From assembly GCF_029784135.1 (NCBI RefSeq), contig NC_073744.1:31627380-31691379 (forward strand): a stretch of 64,000 nucleotides of DNA. The letters are read 5' to 3'. The notes beneath the pieces were generated by a model, which made no database searches, was not told the origin of the DNA, and saw only the letters and a list, made by a program, of their open reading frames with translations. The stretch is from Toxorhynchites rutilus septentrionalis. Taxonomy: Eukaryota > Arthropoda > Insecta > Diptera > Culicidae. The position numbers and the translations under genes were made by a program. This document shows, piece by piece, positions 58,440 to 64,000 of the stretch (position 1 is its first letter; each line of letters starts with the position of its first letter).

Positions 58440-58704
58440 CGTCCCAAGAAGTAGCCGAAATTTTTTCTACCATACAAATGAAACACAATTTTCTACATTA
58501 CTCGAGAATTAATCAAGCGAATGAAACCAAATTAGGCACATGGAGGTTTTAGGGTGCAATAAATGTTTCTGTGGTGGTTAGACTCTACACAACCCCCCCC
58601 CCGCCCACTCTTTAAAGGGGGGCTGCCATACAAATGAAACACAAATTTCTGCATAACTCGAAAACTAATCAAGCAAATGGAGCCAAACTTGGCATGTGAA
58701 GACT
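58440..58704. mobile_element. internal Helitron fragment
   Basis: Two tandem units like those of the 22- and 35-kb Helitrons are present (gctgccatacaaatgaaaca, tgcataactcgaaaact, aggttttagggtgcaa). Neither terminus remains. It ends abruptly at 58704 where repeat G copy 2 begins, so repeat G probably inserted here. Confidence 0.7.
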
Positions 58705-59450
58705 TTCCTTGGGTGAAAATGAACACAACAAAACAGACAGATTAAACCAAACGACCTGTTTTCGAGCGGGAACACACCTTGGTTTTTATCTATGAAAATT
58801 GAAATAAATCGTATCATATATCAAGTCATTTTTAACATATACAATTTTACACTTAAACTTATGCTTAATTTTTCACAATACACGATCGGTCATTGACATG
58901 AAACTTCACGAAGCAACCAACATTAAAGTTCTAAATTTAATTTTTTTTTGCTAGAATTAATCGTATCAATCACCTTACTTTCAATACAAAAAAAGTCCCC
59001 GACTTGCATATATTTGCCATGCCTTTTTCCCCAGACAGCTTGGTTTTGATGTCTCTGTTAGGGAACACATTTCGGTGGGAGCAAAAGCTCCCCCTACTTT
59101 CATGTATTTGCAATGCCGATTTCCCCCAGACAGCTTGGTTTTGATGCCTCTGTTAGGGAACCGCCGCATGTGTCGTCAATTTCGACCAATTAGAAGTGGG
59201 TATTTCCGTTAGGATAGGAGTTGAGATTTTTCAATTGTTCGATAGTTAGTTTTATGACAAATATTATTTTATTCAATATAAAAAATTGTTATGAAGTACC
59301 GAAATCGATTGACGCAAAAATTTCATCAATCCATCATGAAATTACTGAGCAAAAAGCGTTTGAAATTGGACAATTTTCACGATGTGCTCGATTTTCGATT
59401 TTCAATTTGTACCCCAATATGTTCCCGAAAGACGTAATCCTACGTCAAAA
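58705..59450. repeat. dispersed repeat G, copy 2
   Basis: Collinear with 13837-14576, including the internal doubled unit of about 94 bp. It ends with GACGTAATCCTACGTC at 59431-59446. Confidence 0.65.
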
Positions 59451-59625
59451 AAAACTTAATAACAAGGGTTGATTGGAGGGATGACAACCAAGACGTCCGT
59501 CTCGGTTGTCACCCGGTCACGCTACGCCACTGCATAGGTGCACGGATCGTATCTCTGGAGATCTATTTCTTGCAATGATGCTTTTTTTTTATTGATATCT
59601 TGTAGTTTTTTATAATATCAGTCTA

Positions 59626-59815
59626 TTAGGTTGAATGAAAAGTTCATTTTGCTACTGATTACAATAAAATCGAGACACTTATCAAGATTAATCCTCGGTA
59701 TACGACACATGTATTAGTAGATTTGCTACAGTTCTCTAAAACCACCGTTCATGAGCACCTGATAAAGCATGGGTTAGAAAAGCGCTTTGATGTATGGACT
59801 ACCTATTAACTCATA
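59626..59815 (+). pseudogene. mariner N-terminal remnant
   Basis: attaggttgaatgaaaagtt at 59626 resembles a mariner terminal repeat. The frame from about 59677 reads IKINPRYTTHVLVDLLQFSK, then TTVHEHLIKHGLEKRFDVW, the second HTH and linker of a mariner transposase, before a stop. The start codon and the catalytic core are absent. It is a lineage distinct from the other mariners in the window. Confidence 0.55.
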
Positions 59816-59933
59816 TTCCGGATCCCGATCGGATTTAACATATCGCAGTTCGAACGAGATCAACTTTTGCATTCTGCAATCCAATGTTGCAACATTCGTA
59901 CAACCCGATGGGATTTGACTCGATCAGATTATA

Positions 59934-61136
59934 AAGGGTGTGCCACATCAAATTGCATCACGGAAAAAACGCGGTAGAAATTTAATTTTTAGGAATTATA
60001 TCTTCAGCTTTTGCTTATAATCAGATAAGAGTGTATAGATCACGTTGGCCATGCTTCACTGTCAATTTTTCGTAAATTTGGAAAAATGTCGTCGAACGAA
60101 AAAGAGTGTCGTGAATTAATCCTGTGCACTCATTTCGAGAATCCGGAGTTGTCACAACGGGACATCGGTAAGATGCTGGGAATCGTCCAATCCACGGTCA
60201 GCAGAGTACTGAAACGATACTTCGAGAACCTAACCATCGACCGGAAGGTGAAGAACGGCAAAAATGGATGCTCGGTCAGTGCAAAAGATCACAAGCGCGT
60301 AGTTAAGCAGTTTAGACGTGATCCGAGAAGTTCGGTCCGGGATGTCGCCAATAAGCTGAATGGTGGGGAAGACGCGAGCCCGGAAGCTGTACACCGAAAT
60401 GCTGACGAAGCCGCATTGCCTGGTAATGGACGACGAAACCTACGTCAAAGCGGACTTTCGTCAGCTGCCGGGCCTGTTGTTCTTCTCCGCAAAGGACAAA
60501 TTCAGCGTTCCGGAGGAGATTCGCAAGCAGAAACTATCCAAGTTTGCCAAAAAGTACATGGTGTGACAAGCGATCTGCTCTTGCGGAAAGCGGAGCGCCC
60601 CCTTCGTGATGACCGGCACGGTAAACGGGCAGGTTTACCTTAAGGAGTGCCTACAGAAGCGCTTACTACCACTATTGAAGCAGCACGAGGGCCCGACCAT
60701 CTTCTGGCCGGATCTCGCTTCGTGCCACTATTCAAAGAACGTGTTGGAGTGGTACGAAGCCAACGGGGTCACCTTCGTGCCAAAGGAAATGAACCCGCCC
60801 AACGCGCCGGAGCTTCGCCCAATAGAGAAATATTGGGCGATTATGAAGCAGGCCCTCCGGAAGAACCCAAAAGTTGTCAAATCGGAGGCGGACTTCAAGA
60901 GAAAATGGATTTCTGTTCGAAAAAAACTACAACCTGACGTTGTACAGAACCTTATGGACGGGGTAAAGAGGAAGGTGCGAGCATACGGGCTTGGGCTCGA
61001 AGTATGAATAAAAAGAAAATGCCAAAAGTTGTTTAATAGTTTTTATTTTACTGTCTAAAATTTTCAAAAGGATCGGTCTACTGGGCGAATTTCTACAGCG
61101 TTTTTTCCGTGATGCAATTTGATGTGACACACCCTT
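59934..61136 (+). mobile_element. DD37E-type Tc1/mariner element, copy B
   Basis: The ends aagggtgtgccacatcaaat (59934) and the inverse (ending gtgtgacacaccctt at 61136) match over about 50 bp with few changes, flanked by TA on both sides. At 1.2 kb it is close to full size. It encodes a damaged transposase. Its termini differ from copy A after the first seven bases. Confidence 0.9.
60086..61007 (+). pseudogene. DD37E transposase, copy B, two lesions
   Basis: ATG 60086 gives MSSNEKECRELILCTHFEN, the first HTH (QRDIGKMLGIVQSTVSRVL) and the start of the second (VRDVANKLN). A deletion with frameshift near 60362 removes the rest of the second HTH. The next frame has RARKLYTEML and the first Asp (CLVMDDETYVKADF). 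A TGA at 60564-60566 interrupts after KKYMV, where a single base change from TGG would explain it. The frame continues with TIFWPDLASCHYSK (second Asp) and PELRPIEKYWAIM (Glu), exactly 37 residues apart, and stops at 61007. All three catalytic residues are intact, so inactivation is recent. Confidence 0.88.
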
Positions 61137-63798
61137 TAGAATGAGACATTGTGCTAAATTCAAATCTAAACGGATTCCGGAACGCATCTCAATGTGCAAT
61201 TCGTTTCATGAACGCAACGCAAATACATATTTGTAGCGAATTGTGAAGGGCAAATCAATCACAATTATGTTGAGTTAAAGAAATCTTCGTTCGTTTGCTC
61301 AGTTAAACCAGGACCAATTAGCAAACGATTACTGAACCAAGATTCCGGCTAAATGTCAGACATATGGCACGGTTGGATTTTATGAGATTATTGCCAGCGG
61401 AGTTCTGGATCGATATCAGTTGCTGAATATCTAATAATAATTTTCAATTAATTTATTTAAATAAATAATTCAATGACACTACAAGATGAATGAAAATATT
61501 TTTTTTCTAAACTTTCAAGTTCTGTTTTGCGACCTTCATTCTGAGAATCAAAATAAAATGCCTTTGATGTTTGATTAAAAATGTGAAATGTTTATTCCAT
61601 GTTAAAAAAAGAAAACACTTATATAGAACAAGTAAATAAACTGGAAAAAAGGCATTTGCTTTCGAATATTTTTATTATTATTATTAGAATGCACAATGTC
61701 GACATCTATTCGCGACATCTGGGTTTTAAGACAAAATACATTCCATTAGATTAGTAGGCACGAAGCCAATTTCAAATTTAAAAAAATTGAATGAAAATTT
61801 TGAACCGGAGTTTTTTGATTACTTGTCAGGGCCTCGAATTAACTACTATGATGCTCTCACTAAAATTGATCATTATAGAACATTCGTGTCGCGAAGAATT
61901 TAAAAATAAAAAAAAATTGTACGGAATATTATGATGAAACCTCCGAAATAAAGGTTGAAACCACGTGGTTAGTCAAAATTAAGTCGCACTTTCTTTTATT
62001 CCATCGACACTTCTTGCTTTGGAAAATGTCAGAATCATACAGTTCTCATAGTCACGGAAACTTTGTGAGTTTTCCCCATATCCTATGGCTACGAAAGCGG
62101 TAGTCTACTGAATTTAGGGACAATTATTTATGATGTGCAAGAGCGCCTGATGAATCGATAATTCCTTATAAGGAAAAAAGTGCGTCTGAAAGTAATTTTA
62201 ATTTTAAAAAATCGGAATTTATGCTCGACGATGCGCGCAATTATTATCAATTCTTACTGATTGTTGAGTGATATATTACTCTTTGTTGAATAGAGACCGC
62301 TTAGAAGATTCTCGATAACAAAGAGGAGTTTATTCAGAAGAAAGCGAATATCACTCATAGTGAGCTTGACATTTTGTAAATTATTCCCAGGTCGACTCTG
62401 CTATATGAATTCAGCTCAATTTCATTCCCAAGCTTCCACTATTAAATTCCGGAGACATAGTGCTGTCGTAGTCTGAAATTTGTCACATAAAAACGCAACT
62501 CAACGTCATCCTCTTTCCCATCCTGCTCACATATATCCCTCTAGAAATATGCCAAATCCGTTCACTACCTACCCCACGAAATGCTATCCTTCACCAAGCC
62601 AAGGTACGTGATTGTGATGGAGTCATCGCAAGCAGGAGATTATAGCACGCATTTGATTACAGTCCTTTTTTGTTGCACGTATTCCATCTTCATGGGTTCG
62701 ATATTGTTCCACGGCAATCAGCTCATCGAATACGGACGCACGAAGGATGTAGCAAACAACAGATGCCCCAAGAGTATCGCCGGGAGTGCCAATGGTGATT
62801 CTACTTTCCCCTATAGAGAACCGTTGCCAGATTGCAATGATCTTCAGTTTGAACTTGTTCTGGCATCCACGAATCCCGTTTGATTGGATCGCTTGCAGCT
62901 GAAGACTACGAGAAGAAAAACATTCATCCAACTATTTGTTTCATGATGTGCTGAAAAAAAAACCGAGCTGTGTGATGAGGAACGAGGAAGTCCTGCGATA
63001 ACTCGTTTTTCTGCCAGTTTGAGTTTATTTGCTCGCAGCGAAGCCATCCTAATTAAATTGCCAGCACGTGGTGCTTTGCATGAAGAACTGTTTTTACCAC
63101 TTTCCATCTATGGACATATTGTGGGTAAATTCTATTACATCGTAAAGTAATCGATATGACGCTAATATATAGTAAACGTTGAGTGACTTCAACATAAATA
63201 CTCGCATTATGGCATGTGAACAATCTTCCGATCGAGAACGTTGTTGAAAGCCCAATGAACAATGTCCAAGAAATTTTGACGTAAATCCAAGGTGTCTATT
63301 TGGGCATGGAGATTTTACTCAATCGGTAATGCTAATCCAGTTTTTGGCGCATTACCTTTCTGCTAAGACATTGCACAAATATTTAGATGCACCCTTACTA
63401 AAAAGCGTAATCCTACGACTAAAATGGTTGGAAAAAACTCCTATTGTTTTAAATGTGCGAGAGTGTCAGCATGCAACTTCAATATGGATTCGAAACATCC
63501 TGTCATTTGCAAACCTTTAAAAACCCAAAGAAGTTCATGGTTTTGCACGTTCAATTTAATTTTATTCTTCCACGCCAGATCGAACTGATTAAAATTCCTC
63601 TCGACATTTCCGGTCGGGGACAGGAAATCCTGTCCCTGTTTGCGTCGCACGGAGCTGCATTCTAATTTGGGCAAGCACTTTTTATTTGTGTGGCATAAAT
63701 GATTTCCCATTGAAAAAACTCCAATCCAGCAACGAGCCACGACTGTAGAGGAAGAATATATAATTATTCTTTTTTTTTTTAATATTAATAACTGTAAC
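61137..63798. other. AT-rich spacer, no supported gene
   Basis: Open frames on both strands around 62580-63110 overlap each other and carry no domain I recognise. A decayed palindrome-like end (gcgtaatcctacgact) near 63405 resembles the repeat E/G termini. Confidence 0.4.
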
Positions 63799-63999
63799 TT
63801 ATTTACATACGGGAGCGCAGCTCGCCCGGTTGTGCATAACTAATACCTGACCTTTCCCGGAAACAATGATGGGTATGGATGGCTCCTGTTTGCGCAATTT
63901 TCGGTTCGAGTGGTCGGAATTGAAAATACTCATGGGGGCCACACAAACGGCCATCGGTGTTCGGCAACGGTAAATTAAATTGCCCATTTTGACAGGCAA
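63799..63999 (-). CDS. possible 3' coding end of a gene running off the window
   Basis: A minus-strand frame enters from the right edge and stops at 63799-63801 after about 66 codons. It contains a start-like MGNLIYRCRTPMAVC and ends RASCAPVCK. GC content is higher than the neighbouring sequence, which is the main reason to suspect coding. There is no domain match I can name and no splice context, so it may be spurious. Confidence 0.25.
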   Translation of the reverse strand: MPVKMGNLIYRCRTPMAVCVAPMSIFNSDHSNRKLRKQEPSIPIIVSGKGQVLVMHNRASCAPVCK

Positions 64000-64000
64000 A

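Noticed and set aside
62581..63107. Overlapping frames on both strands as coding exons
   Set aside because: Both strands are open over the same bases without domain or splice support, so neither can be preferred.

Overview
The window looks like about 64 kb of a culicine mosquito genome, most likely Aedes. Reasons: the only clear host enzyme gene is a spliced, Diptera-like zeta-class glutathione transferase; the sequence is AT-rich, intron-rich and mostly transposon debris; and it holds several Tc1/mariner-superfamily elements with a DD37E-type catalytic spacing, a group known from mosquitoes. The species is inferred. No database search was possible.

Layout. 1-4.1 kb: no convincing gene. 4.3-7.3 kb: a pogo-like element with two mirrored tandem-repeat arms and a second, smaller pogo-like element inside it. 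8.7-13.3 kb: an almost pure 8-bp satellite of about 570 units. 15.5-17.3 kb: a P-element transposase with its introns, truncated at the C-terminus. 18.9-23.0 kb: three transposons nested in one another (Helitron, then mariner, then a 5'-truncated non-LTR retroelement), with target-site evidence for the order. 25.7-29.4 kb: a 3.5-kb foldback composite with microsatellites. 30.1-32.4 kb: a Tc1-like element carrying an internally deleted mariner. 33.2-34.6 kb: another foldback. 34.6-35.7 kb: a Helitron. 37.7-38.8 kb: a dead DD37E element, followed by a decayed Helitron helicase.

40.1-51.6 kb: the host-gene region. A minus-strand GSTZ (maleylacetoacetate isomerase) gene has three coding exons and a 10.4-kb first intron. 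Inside that intron lie three genes for small, predicted secreted, helix-rich proteins of nearly equal length (about 247, 248 and 237 residues). The middle and right ones are divergently transcribed from a shared 357-bp spacer. The left one carries an in-frame stop. The left and middle ones share a tiny phase-0 intron inside the signal peptide. The same GSTZ intron holds a 3.4-kb Tc1/mariner element and a PIF/Harbinger-type MITE inserted into a Helitron.

51.6-64 kb: mostly repeats. These include half of the pogo-like arm seen at 4-7 kb, a hairpin repeat, a truncated mariner, a second copy of the 13.8-kb repeat and a third DD37E element at 59.9-61.1 kb. One possible 3' coding exon runs off the right edge. 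No CRISPR array, rRNA, tRNA or recognisable viral insertion was seen.
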